Assembly: GCF_901709675.1 (NCBI RefSeq)
Contig: NC_051089.1
Coordinates: forward strand, 15,613,976-15,677,975
Reading direction: 5' to 3'
Source: Syngnathus acus
Taxonomy: Eukaryota; Chordata; Actinopteri; Syngnathiformes; Syngnathidae
Length of the DNA stretch: 64,000 nucleotides
Shown: positions 24,282-35,949 of the stretch, piece after piece
Layout of the letters: each line of letters begins with the position of its first letter
Position numbering within the stretch: the stretch's first letter is position 1
Translations under genes and position numbers: made by a program
The notes under the pieces: generated by a model
Database searches by the model: none
Seen by the model: the letters and a program-made list of their open reading frames with translations, nothing else
Told to the model about the DNA's origin: nothing

Positions 24282-24450
24282 CCGTAATTTTCGGACTATA
24301 AGTCGCACCGGAGTATAAGTCGCACCAGCCATAAAATGCCCAAAAAAGTGAAAAAAACCATATATATGTATATAAATCGCTCCTGAGTATAAGTCGCACC
24401 CCCACCCAAACTATGAAAAAAAACCGCGACTTATAGTCCGAAAATTACGG
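24282..24450. mobile_element. TA-target MITE (CGGACTATAAGTCGC family)
   Basis: 169 bp, nearly identical to 5679-5846, with inverted ends and flanking TA at 24280-24281 and 24451-24452. The close similarity suggests recent activity. Confidence 0.88.
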
Positions 24451-24674
24451 TAGCTTATTCATTTAATGGCAGATATTCTAATATGATTCATGGTACTCAA
24501 CAGACAGGTGACAACGGTGAAAAGAGTCTGTCGTTTTCCGTAATGAGCACCATTGGGAGCAAGGCAAGGAGATGAAATTTACCCAAGCAAGTTAAAAGCC
24601 ACAAAATGGTATGCAAGTCTGAATAGTATTGCTAAAATTCTGTCAAAAGCATCCGTTCTTCCAACTTGGATGTA

Positions 24675-25261
24675 CCGTATTTTCCAGACTATAAGTCCAG
24701 AGTAGAAGTCACACCAGCCATAAAATGCATAATAAGAAAGGGAAAGACATATATAAGTCACACTGGAGTGCAAGTCGCATTTTTGGGGGATACTTATGTG
24801 ATAAAATCCAACACCAAGAACAGACATGTCATCTTGAAAGGCAATTTAAAATAAAAATAGAATAGAGGCAACAACAGGCTGAATAAATGTACGGTATGCT
24901 AACGTTACATGACACATAAACAACCAACTGAGAACGTGCCTGACGTGACATTATTAAGAGTTATTCAGATAGCCATAGGATACATAACATGCTAACAAGT
25001 TTACCAAACCATTCGTGTCACTCCAAATCATTAAATCCAATGAAATCTTCATCCTCTGTGTCACTTTTAAACAACTCCACTAACACCGGAGGTAGAAGAT
25101 GGGGTGCTTCCTCTTCTACGTCGACTCATTAAAACAATTATCAACACGGGCCAGAGTGCCCTTTTGCGGTTTAGTGTGAAAATAACATGTGATATTATAT
25201 AATAATGTGTTAATAATTTCACACATAAGTTGCTCCAGAGTATAAGTCGCACCCCCGGTCA
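24675..25261. mobile_element. diverged relative of the ATAAGTCGC MITE family
   Basis: The left end CCGTATTTTCCAGACTATAA follows TA. Internal ATAAGTCACACTGGAGTGCA and a right-hand TATAAGTCGCACCCCC resemble the family, but the right terminus is missing. Confidence 0.5.
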
Positions 25262-26439
25262 AATGTTATTTCAGTGAGTATTCCATTAAGGATTTCATTT
25301 TCCTTCTTATGGTGGCAAAAAATGTGTCCATAAACGATGCACAATTGTAGTTGATCATTTTGCAAGAGGCTGGGCCAGTAGAACATTGTGTTTCTCAACA
25401 GATTGCCGTATTTTAACCTGTGACATTCTTCCGCAGCATGATAACACTAGTACTTGCCCCACTGTTTCAAAATGCGGACTAACTAGTCAGTCCACACTTT
25501 GACTTACTGTACTGTATTTATCTTTGTCAAGCAAATCTGTATTCATCTTTGCAAGACACCAGACCATAAACAACTTAAGGTGTCTGGTTCCATTCAATTC
25601 AATGCAATTATTGGGTGTTCTAATGATAGACGACTTAACATACAGCTTCACAAAGATAGTGTGCCATAGTGTGACTTGTTTGAAAATAAACCTGTTCATA
25701 GAAACTGTGCCTAATAATACGATATTAATCGCTTGAATTAACATTGTTTGCACCACTTTCTGCTCCATGTCAAAGTCAGCATAGCATAGAATGACCTTGT
25801 GTTGGTTTTGAATGTGAAGTTGGAGTGGTTTGATCAAATCCCTAAATCCACTGTGAAAACTGCCTGCTCTTAGAATATTTCTGTCACTCGAAGCTGCCCG
25901 GAACATAAACACGAGGACAAGCAACACATAGCAATATGAGTGTGTATGGGCTTCTTCACGGCTTTATGCCAAAGTGAAAAAAACATTCAAAAAGGCATCT
26001 GAAGTCTTATCAACCTGCTATCAAATAAATACACAGCCACCTCACAGTATCGGTGGCATCTGTCGTCTTTCTCCCAGTAGCTCCCTGAGATGCATTACGT
26101 GTCTAAAAATAGAGCTCTGGAGACAGATCAATAGATGGTAGAAGCAGAGATGAAAAGAGCATGAAAAGAAATAAATAAATAAAGTGGAACGAGGGTGGAG
26201 GAGCTTCCACTAAATGAATTTCAATTTTGGCATGCATCAGTTTAACTAAACAGTGCGTGGTTTGCTGAGGTTTACAATTAGTCTATCTAATGTATTATAC
26301 GTTTAAATTGTATTAGAGCTTTTCACAAAAAAACAATGAAGAAATCACACTTTGCTACAAATATAGTCATTTTACAGGTTCTGTAATGGAAAATAACACA
26401 ACACAGTCTTCCCAGCTGGCTTCAGGTAAAAATAACATA
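25262..26439. other. intergenic, one unexplained 146-codon ORF
   Basis: The minus-strand frame 25487-25927 has a hydrophobic start but no family motif, splice context or repeat match that I can name. I do not call it a gene. Confidence 0.4.
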
Positions 26440-26955
26440 CCGTTTTTTTCCATGTATAATGCGCAAGATTTAACTAATTTATTGTCCTAAAATCTGGGGT
26501 GCGCATTATACACGGGTAAAATTTTTTCTTTTCTTTTTTTAAATTTTTTTTATGTTTTATTTTTATCCGGATATCATATGGAGGCCGCCATTACAGATGC
26601 GCTTTCTTCTCTGCTGTTCACTTCAAACACGCTCCATACGAACACAATGCTCTCGTATCAGACGCTTGCTCGATCACCTGCTCGTTTGCTGTCACAATGT
26701 ACCCTACACAAATCCGAAACATTTCTTCGCTATTGAGTTTGCTAGCACATGCGCAGTGATACTGACCGGCAGAATAACATCCGGTTGTTCCCAAAGATGA
26801 TCTTTTTTCTGAAATAATTTTACGTTTACGGACTTAAGTAGGAGTCAAAATTTGGGTGCGTATTATACATGGGTACAGGCTTTTTTCCAGCATCAACATG
26901 CCATTTTTAGGGTGCGTATTATACATTGGGGCGCATTATACATGGAAAAAACCGG
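26440..26955. mobile_element. TA-target MITE (ATAATGCGCA family)
   Basis: Inverted ends CCGTTTTTTTCCATGTATAA and its complement, flanked by TA (26438-26439, 26956-26957). About 150 bp of interior (GCTGTTCACTTCAAACACGC and on) is shared with 9182-10079. Confidence 0.85.
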
Positions 26956-26957
26956 TA

Positions 26958-28305
26958 AATTGTTGATGAGTTATGGTCATACTGTATTTCATTGTCAAAT
27001 ACATTTTATGGTAATAAACAGGAAGTGGCTGTCAAGTTTGTCATGCATCGCAAGACCTGGCCGGCACTGTAGTGTAAATTGTTTGAGGGTCAATACAGAA
27101 TGTAGTTCTGACAGGGGGGGGCAGATGTTGCTTAGAAACCGAAAACCTTGAAAGTGGAATCTTTGTGCCTGTTGGATAAACACAACCTGAATAGGTTTAT
27201 TAGTGAGTGAGTGAATGAGTGAGTGAGTAAATAAGTCAGTAAGTAAAGTTTTCCGGGGACTAAATTAAAATTGCCCCCTAAGTAGTAACTGCAGAAGTCT
27301 TGCCTCAACTACCCTCCACAAGCTGGTCCGTAACTGTGCAAAACGTCAATTCCGGTGACGTCACAACATCTCAAGTCCACAAATTATTACTAAATTTTTA
27401 GTATGCCAAGCCCAACTCATTTGTGCACAGTGTGTGTGTGTGTGTGTGTGCACGCACACTGTGGTTATGTTACACAAGTCTTAGGGCCATGCTTAATTTA
27501 AAAAAGGTGATTTCATAATTGTATTCATCTGCAGTGTATAAAGTTGTCCACAATGAACAATACTATTTGGAGTTCCATGAGGGAAGTAGGGAGGGGTGGA
27601 AGTTTTCAGTTGGAAGTGCAATGTTTTGATGCTGCCCTTAACCTGGTGAGAGTGGTCGATATCAAAGTGAGGAGGGTTGAAAAAACTGAGGAGGGTTTGA
27701 AAAAACCTCAACAATGAGCACTTCAAATGTGCATGGGCATCAAAAGTGGAGTCCAGTCACTGGTTTTACCAGTACCTGTTTGAACTCCAATTTAAAATAA
27801 CACCAGAACAATCCAAAAGACAAACGTATGCCTTATATAATATTGGGTGTTGACATATTTTGAGATAGCCTCAGCAAAGCATGGTTCTCTGAAAATGACA
27901 TTTTTGTAAAAAAATGAATTATACCTCATTTCAAAAACTGATTGAAAGCCACCCTAAGTTTATTTATTCACGCTTTGATTATAGATAACCCCCTTCTCCT
28001 TTCCTTTAGCGCACGAGATGTTTAATAAAGCTCACTAAGTACATGCGGTGGGGTGACCTGGCCTCTTGGGACGGATCAAAGAGTTAGGGGGGCTGTTATA
28101 TGGAGGTGCACTGACAGACCCCCGCTGCTGCAACCCCACTCATTAGTCTCTCTTCCTCGCCCCCTCCCCGCTTCTCATCTTCAACACTTGTCAGCGAGCT
28201 GTCAGCTGACTGCTTGGCTGTAGACACAGCCTCGGGATGAAATTAATGTCAGCGAAGGCAAGAGCGAAAGACAAAGTATTTCTCAGAACTTTGATCCTGT
28301 CTTCT
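26958..28305. other. intergenic, no gene
   Basis: Contains (GT)n at about 27427-27450 and a GAGTGAGTGA tract near 27204-27245. No exon recognised. Confidence 0.5.
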
Positions 28306-28313
28306 ATCTACTG

Positions 28314-29246
28314 CAGGGGTGGCCAACCCGCGGCTCGCGAGCCGCATGCGGCTCTTTGGCTGGTTTCATGCGGCTCTTTTACGTTCATATCAACATTTGT
28401 GTTTATTTTTTGTGCGTATTTGCTTCGCTTGAGTTCAATATGGTATCTTGGTCAAACGCGCATGCGCGTGAGGTGAAATCCCGCAAAGGAGGAGGGACAA
28501 ACCCATTTGAGGAGTGTCAATTTCGCTCTCAAAATGGCAAGGAAAAAATGCACAGCTAAACGAATATATGACGATGAACACAGGATGTTTTTAACAGAGT
28601 TAAAGTTGTTTTTTGTTGAACGTAATGGCAAGCCATTCTGCCTGATATGTCGGACGTCATTAGCGCATTTAAAAGCTTCAAATGGTCAGCGCCACTTCAG
28701 CTCACTTCATGCCAAGGACTTTCCAAAAGGGACTGAATTTCGCAAACACAAGTTTGGACACTTTGAAAAGTCAGGCAGAAAAATAGGTACAGTTTTTCAA
28801 AAAAATTACGAAGCACTCAGAGACTGTCACGCTTGCATTGTTTCAACTGGCTTGGAACATTGCACGGGCTAAAAAGCCATACAATGAAGTGGAGTTCGTT
28901 AAAAAATGCCTCAGTGACGTTATTGAAATCTTGTCTCCTGAAAACGACAAACTAAAACGAATGGTCTGTCCCGCCACACATAGTAAGTGAAAAAACGTAT
29001 GTTTTTGTTTGTGGAATTTGTTGAACTGAGAGTTTGTCTGTGTGAGACAATGCACACAATGTTCATTGTTGAAAATGTGGTCTAAAATGTGGAAAATGTG
29101 TGTGCGCGCGTGTGAGTGTGTGTGGGTGTGTGTGAGTGTGTGTGTGTGTGTGTGGGGGGGGGGGATGTTCATGTGTATGATGTGGCTCTTTGCGATGACA
29201 CAGTAAAAAATGTGGCTCTTAGTCTCTGACTGGTTGGCCACCCCTG
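28314..29246 (+). mobile_element. internally deleted hAT transposon with 8-bp target duplication
   Basis: Ends CAGGGGTGGCCAAC and GTTGGCCACCCCTG, flanked by ATCTACTG at 28306-28313 and 29247-29254. An open frame at about 28507-28872 encodes an N-terminal BED-like zinc finger (FCLICRTSLAHLKASNGQRH, then FSSLHAKD) as in hAT transposases of the GTF2IRD2/ZBED relatives. The rest of the transposase is lost. A (GT)n/(G)n tract at 29095-29165 lies inside. Confidence 0.88.
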
Positions 29247-29254
29247 ATCTACTG

Positions 29255-32200
29255 CCACTACCTGAAAACAAAATAAACAACAACACTGTGCCTCTGTTAC
29301 CCAATACAACTAAAGAGAGTCACGCACAGAGAGGGCAGACGGCCAAAAGCAAGCAATTATCAAGAATTGCAGCAGAATTATTTAGCATTGATAAAAGTAC
29401 ATTTAAGGAACTCTTGTACCTTAAAACCACATTTCTCTTACATTGAAAATTTCTCTTGCATCTCATCAACAACAGATCTAAACAGAAACTATTTAAAATC
29501 TATGTGGTGAGAACTTCAAACTGATTATGGTTAAACTTTAATTACATGTTTTGCAGTTTGTCTGTGGATAAAAACTTCCCACAGTTGCTTTGCACTTCCT
29601 TGGCAAGTACACAGACGCTGTGACTTTCGAGCTTTGTTTTGACAAATAGTTTCGGGTTTCCCGTGTTGCCTCTGTCTAAGAATATTTCAACATAGTTGTC
29701 TAATGTCTTCTATGTCTGTAAGTACTCATTTTAACTTCTAACCCTATCTGATGGCAAATAGTTAGATACAAATTTTGGACATAAAAACAATACATCAAAA
29801 AGGTAAATTTGATCATTTTGTATTTATTTATATGAGTAATTATTTATTTCTATTTTCATTCTTTTCTTAGGATTTTGCCCATAATCCACAGAAATTCAAT
29901 CCTCAACGTTCAGTGTCAAGACACAAACAGCCCTGCCCACAAATAGGTCACAGTGAAAACACACATACACAATCTTACTGGTTTGCATTTTTTTTTGTGA
30001 GCAGCCTTGCACACACACAGCGGAGTACAGGAGAGGAAAGCAGGGAAAAACACAAACACGCACGGACCCTAACAAACACAAAAACCTGCGCTGCTTACAA
30101 ATTTGAGGTCCACACGGTATCTCATGTAGCAGCCATGTCTTACACTGATGGTAAAAGACAAGAGCAGCCGCAGACAAAAGAAATCTCCTTTGTATGGAAG
30201 CCCATTTTGAGATAAAAGCTCATGACCTAAGCTTTATTCACATCACAGCTTCCTGCTACCTCGTGGACCACCACCACCACCACCACAGATACTGAACCAT
30301 ATGACTTTCATACGTATTGTTTTTCTCTGTAATAACTCTTTTCTTCATCCCTGTTATTGAATATGACATGTTTGACTGCATTGGAGCATCCATTAAACAT
30401 TCCTTCCCCAGTTGAGATATCGCTATTTCACAGCAGATAAATAATGCATTCTGCTGAAATGTGGCATAAGTGCATGCTGAATGCAAATACACAAGATCAG
30501 ACTTTCCTCCAAAGTGCTTCGCTGTACGCCAACATACTGCTTTAATTGGAAAAACATTTGCACATTAAATCTAAGGATTCATTTTTGATTAAAATTATAA
30601 AACACATTCTATTGTGAGCTCCCATTTGTGTCGACAATCTCTCAGGATGCAAAAAGGACTCGCCAAGCCCCCCGGTGGTGCGTTGTTGTTTACGTTGCAT
30701 TCCTCTGCACAGACACTCTCAACTTGGGCTGCGGCTGAGTTCACCGCTTGCATGCAGCACTCCCAACCATTCTAGGATGCCATCACATATCGTATTTGGC
30801 CAAAAAACAAAAACATCACATGATGATGAGGATGGTGATGACAGTGATGATGATGGAGTCTTCTCACCTTGGCGTGTGTGTTTGGGATAACCTTGTGTCT
30901 TGGTCGTTGCGTCAAGCAGAGAGTAGCGTTGAAACTTCCCACCCTCCAACGCCGTTTGGATAAATCTTCTCTCTCTCTTTTGCTCTCTCTCTCCCCGTAC
31001 TCACCCTCCTCTTTTTCCTTCAATCTGCTCTCCCCTCCTTTTGCCATCATTCATTGTTCCATCTGCTCTATCTCTCTTCTTGTACCTTCTGTTAACACAC
31101 CTCCACTCCCCCCCCCCCACGCTTATCATATGCTATGGTGGGTTGTAATCTGATTGGTTTCGGGGGTGCAATGCGTACACTGCAGAGATGCAGTTTAGAT
31201 ACACCCAGTCTGTGTGTGTGAGCTTTGCCGTTTGGTGCTGCTGGTGATATTGCAGCCAGCCCTCCCCCCTGACATTATTGTCTTCATCTTACCTCTCTTT
31301 TAAATCTGAGTAATCCATTTGCAAATTGAAATTCAACCCACCCGGATTCCCTACATTTAAATTTGACACTTTGTTTCTCACACATAAAAATGCACTGAAC
31401 CTATTTTTTTTACAGGCATTTGGCAGACTGTTGCGCTGTTTTGCATCTGATCATCTTAGCGCCTTTGCAGCAAACTGCTGTGCTGTTTGTGTTTCGGCCA
31501 ACGTGCAGAAATAGATTTAAGAGTGGGCTGCACTGCTCCACAATGACAATGAAAGATAATGAAGTGTGAAACCACCACAAGCACTGGGACTCTGCTCTAG
31601 TTAGATATTTTTGCTCGGTATCATCTGGAACAATTATATGCATCCTTTTTTTTACGGTTGTCATAAATTCTACTCAGTGAAAATCCGTTTCATGAGACAT
31701 TTGAGTTTGGAAGACGGTACACCCTGCATCTTGCACTATTATTCGCCGAGCAACACCTGAATTTTTATGCAACTCCAGCTTCATCACCAAACCATTTATC
31801 GTCTCGGAAGACGTAAATTAACCTGCATCTGCTGCAAACGTGCCAAGCGGGTAGGGGACCCCTGTAGATGCTTGCTGCAGTGTCGAGTTGACATGAGAAA
31901 GTGAGTAGGTGTGTTCTTCTTCATCTTGGTGAAGGAATGTCAGCAGATGTCTCGGGTGCTTCCTTTCATTAATGAGCAAGAATAGTATAAACTGAAAATG
32001 CATTTTCTAGTCCACATGCCATCTCTTTTTCAAAATTTTTAATTGCACAGATATAGAAAAAGGCAGTGTCGGAGAAGTACAAATGCTTCAGATCTCCATA
32101 GCAATAATATGATTCATTGATGAAAAAGAAGCTCAGCCTGCAACACATGGTGGCAGTGCACCGGTCCCAATGACCTACGATCGTCCAGAATGCCGGCCTT

Positions 32201-32270
32201 ATCTCCTCAGCAGCTGAAGTCGACTCTGGCCCTTCTTGTACAGGACGTCTGTATTTGTAGTCCAGTCCAA
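29255..32270. other. intergenic, no recognised gene
   Basis: Contains a (GAT)n-rich patch at 30820-30860, a (CT)-rich patch near 30965-31080 and a C run near 31108. Open frames lack family similarity. Confidence 0.5.
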
Positions 32271-32990
32271 CTAGTTATTGAGGTGAACACCCAGGTACTT
32301 GTAAGCAACCACTGTGTCAACGTCCTTACCCTGGATGTTCACTCGTGCTGTGGGGGGTGACTTCCTCCCGGAATCAATGACCATCTTCTTCGTCTTGTTG
32401 GCATTGATTTTAAGAGTGTTGGCCCCACACCAGCTCACAAAGCCACTGATGACACCCCTGTATTCATGAACGCTCCCGTCTGGTACGCATTCAATGATGG
32501 CCATATCATCCGAGAACTTCTGCAGGTGGCAGTGGCCCGAGTTGTACCTGAAGTCTGATGTAGAGAGACTAAACAGGGAAGGTGAAAGAACAGTGCCCGG
32601 TGCTGCAGACTACCACATCAGACACACAACCATGGAACTTTACATACTGTAGTCTGTTTGTGAAGTAATGGATGGTCCATGCAGAAAGCTGCTTGTCCGC
32701 GCTGACCCCCTCCAGTTTCTCTCTCAGCAGTGCAGCCTGGATAGGGTTGAACGCACTGGAGAAGTCAAAGAACATGACCCTCACAGTGTTCCCCCCCTGC
32801 TCCATCTGTGTGGCAAGTGGATGAGAACGTTCTCCACTCTGTAGTTGGGGGGGTAGCGCAGAGCTCACCAGTGGACAGAGGGCTTGTAGGATGAGCCTCT
32901 CTATGGTCTTTATCAGATGAGAGGTCAGGGCCTCAAGTCTGTAGTGATTGGGCTCCCTGGGGTGTGTGATCTTTGGCACCGGAACCACAC
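32271..32990 (-). mobile_element. non-LTR retrotransposon (L2/Rex-like) reverse-transcriptase fragment
   Basis: The minus strand encodes PVPKITHPREPNHYR, LEALTSHLIKTIERLIL and VRVMFFDFSSAFNPIQ (the first RT catalytic region, FxDFSSAFN), followed in another frame by NTLKINANKTKKMVID and VVAYKYLGVHLNN. Frame changes between the parts show it is dead. The 5' half of the RT and the endonuclease are absent. Confidence 0.85.
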
Positions 32991-33369
32991 AGGACGTCTT
33001 CCTGTGTGTTACAGCCCCATGTCTATTCTTACAAGACTCTAATTTATTTCTGCAATTTGTTGGACTTTGAAATTAAATTAAAATGTTACAAGGTTTCCTT
33101 GTTACTTCTCTGTTGCGCTATTACAGACTTGCAGGTTTTCATTTTTGACCCTAACTCCATCTATTGCAGGTTTACCTCATTATTTTGGCATGTTGCCTTG
33201 AAGATAAACACTGGACACAGACTACAATCAGCTTGGGATTTAAAACGATTCATAATTTATTAAGTGTAAGTAATGTTTAGAAGGGTGGGAATCATGTGTG
33301 GAGGAGGGAGTTGGATCGATTCATAATAGAAGAGTAATCCCTCAACAAAAAAATCCATTCCTCCATCAT

Positions 33370-33712
33370 TATCTGTACTGCTTATTCTCACAAGGGTTGC
33401 GGCCGTCCTGAAGCCTATCCCAGTTGATTTCAGGAAGTAGGCGGGGGGCACCCTTAAGTGGTCGTCAGCCAGTCACAGGGCACACACAGACACTTGACCG
33501 CTCACACACATACTTACGGGCATTTTGGAGTTCTCAATCGGTCGACCATGCATGTTTTTGGAATTTTGGAGGAAACCGGAGTACCCACAGGTCACCCACG
33601 CAGGCAGAGGGAGAACATGCACATTCCACGCAGGAAGGCCGGAGACAGAACCGAACCGACTACCTCTGCAATGTGAGGCGGATGTGCTAACCAATCAACC
33701 ACGTCCCACCCA
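33370..33712. repeat. dispersed teleost repeat (GAGGAAACCGGAGTACCCAC type)
   Basis: Contains TGAAGCCTATCCCAGTTGAT, GTCAGCCAGTCACAGGGCAC and GGAGGAAACCGGAGTACCCA, the hallmarks of a high-copy fish repeat. Relatives lie at about 47585-47700, 52520-52615, 59665-59980 and 62090-62200. Confidence 0.7.
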
Positions 33713-34261
33713 TAAAATAGTCCATGCAAATTAACCAATAAAACTTTGCATACGAGTATAACTTGATTTCTCATTTGACAGCGCTTTTGTCTGCATGCTG
33801 AACCCTGTAATTAAACTGCCAAAGGTGTTTAAATGCCATCAATGAATAGGTATGTTCATAAACCAAATTAAAGATGATTATAATGTGAATTAACACTAAT
33901 CACATGCTGCAGAACCAAAAAAGTTCAAGGTGGTGTAGTATATTTTCCTATATCATGGAAAATCCACTTTTAAATACATTTTATTGTGGACTTGGAGTTT
34001 ACAGTATTGTAGAAAAATTTAATCTAATCCCTCCAGGTGCTGCAGAGATTTTCATAATCTGTTTGGGGGATATTTTTTACTCCGTTCAATTATCTATTAT
34101 GTCACAGTCTTTGGAGCGGCAGTACTAAACAAGGTAATGGGTGTGGCCAAACGGTTACACACATCCGCTGTTGAAATAAGGTCCTTCGATCAATGGAAAC
34201 GTCCGACACATTAAAGCGATAATCTTGAGATGACACAAAAATGAATTTCATTTTCATATTA

Positions 34262-35476
34262 CCGTAATTTTCGGACTATAAGTCGCGGTTTTTTTCATAG
34301 TTTGGGTGGGGGGGCGACTTATACTCAGGAGCGACTTATATGTGTTTTTTTTCAAAAATTTAAAAAAAAAAAAAATAATGAAACCGCGATAAACGAACCG
34401 CAATGTAGCAAGGGAGTACTGTAATTTGAATTTCAAGTGACGTCAGCAGCGCGACGTCGCGGTCAGCAGCGCGACGTCGCGGTCAGCAGCGCAACGTCAG
34501 CAGCGCAACGTCAGCAGCGCGACGCGGCGTTGTTTACATAAAGGACAAAGATTGACTCGACGGAGCTCTCTTTCACTTCCGTGGATTGAAGTCGGGGGCC
34601 GGCGCTCGGCCGGGTGGCTGTCCAGGGACGGTGGATGGGGCTCGGACAATGCTTTTACGCACGCCCGGTCCTACTCTACCGAGCTGTCTTTCACCTCCGT
34701 GGATGGAAGTCGAGGGCCGGCGCTCGGTCGGGTGGCTGTCCGGGGACGGTGGATGGGGCTCGGTCATGGCTTTTACGCACGCCCGGTCCTATTCTATGGA
34801 GCTCTCTTCCATTTCCGTGGCTGGAAGTCCACGCCGCCACACGCCTGGAAGTTTGTTTTGTTAAATAAAGAGCCGTTTACCAAACCCACGTCTTTCCTTG
34901 AACTTTGTTAACGCTACAATATAGTTATATAGTAGATCTGTGGAATAACGACGAGGCTGACGTCAGGGCGCACGCACGCGCGGCGTTGTTGACAAAGGAC
35001 GAGGAATTTGATCGATGGATTTAATGATTTAGAGTGCACAGATGGTTTGATAACATTATTGCTTATATAATAGTTATTTGATATATAATTTATATATCGT
35101 TATATGGGGCTGTGGAATATTTTGAAGTGCAAGAGCCGTCAGCGGCGCGCACGCATTGTTGACAAAGGACGATTGATGGATTTAATGAATTGGCGTGACA
35201 CAGATGGTTTTATTAACGTGTTATTTATGTAATAGTTTTTTGAATAACTCTGAATTTTACGTCAGGGCCGTTCTCAGCTCTTAGCTTGTGTTTATGTCAC
35301 GTTAGCATACCTATCGTTCATGACTGTTCTTGGTGTTGGATTTTGTCGAATGAATTGCCCCCCAAAATGCGACTTATACTCCGGAGCGACTTATATATGT
35401 TTTTTTTCACTTTTTTGGGCATTTTATGGCTGGTGCGACTTATACTCCGGTGCGACTTATAGTCCGAAAATTACGG
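34262..35476. mobile_element. 1.2-kb member of the ATAAGTCGC family carrying GC-rich cargo
   Basis: The outer ends are the family inverted repeats (CCGTAATTTTCGGACTATAA and complement) flanked by TA. The interior has a GCGACGTC-rich segment with a perfect CRE palindrome TGACGTCA at 34438-34445. It also has a tandem repeat of period 118 bp (starts 34563, 34681, 34799), an AATAAA at 34864, and two diverged copies of a GACAAAGGACGA-containing block. No convincing protein. Confidence 0.75.
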
Positions 35477-35551
35477 TAATTAGCATCAGACTTTCTGCTG
35501 ATTTTGACGCTGTGCGCCCTGTTTTCACTTCTTCTGGATGTATTTTGAGTA

Positions 35552-35940
35552 CCCTATTTTCCGCACTATAAGGCGCACCGGATTATAAGGCGCACCTTCA
35601 ATGAATGGCCCATTTTAGAACTTTGTCCATATATAAGGCACACCGGATGATAAGGCGCATAGAATAAAGAACTCAACGTTGCGCAAACGTTAATGCAATC
35701 ACAATATAGTAACACTCGAAATAGTAAAAACAATAACAATATATCAATAACTCAACGTTGTTCAAACGTTAATATCACACAACACACAAAATAAACACGT
35801 AAAGCTTACTTTAATAAATTAGTCCTCATCCACGAATCCATATTGGTCCATTTATAAGGCGCCCTGGATTATAAGGCGCACTGTCGGCTTTTGAGAAAAT
35901 TTGAGGTTTTTAGGTGTGTCTTATAGTGCGGAAAATACGG
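35552..35940. mobile_element. TA-target MITE (ATAAGGCGCAC family)
   Basis: The inverted ends (CCTATTTTCCGCACTATAAG and the complement ending GCGGAAAATACGG) are flanked by TA. Repeated ATAAGGCGCAC motifs lie inside. A third, distinct family with the same end logic as the two other TA-target MITEs here. Confidence 0.82.
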
Positions 35941-35949
35941 TAGTTGTAT

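Noticed and set aside
25487-25927. 146-codon minus-strand ORF with a hydrophobic N-terminus
   Set aside because: No recognisable family, no splice or promoter context, and AT-rich composition like its surroundings; chance ORF more likely.
34563-34868. Possible GC-rich protein-coding exon (frames of 84-119 codons)
   Set aside because: All three frames are open because of a 118-bp tandem repeat; no family similarity and it lies inside a transposon.
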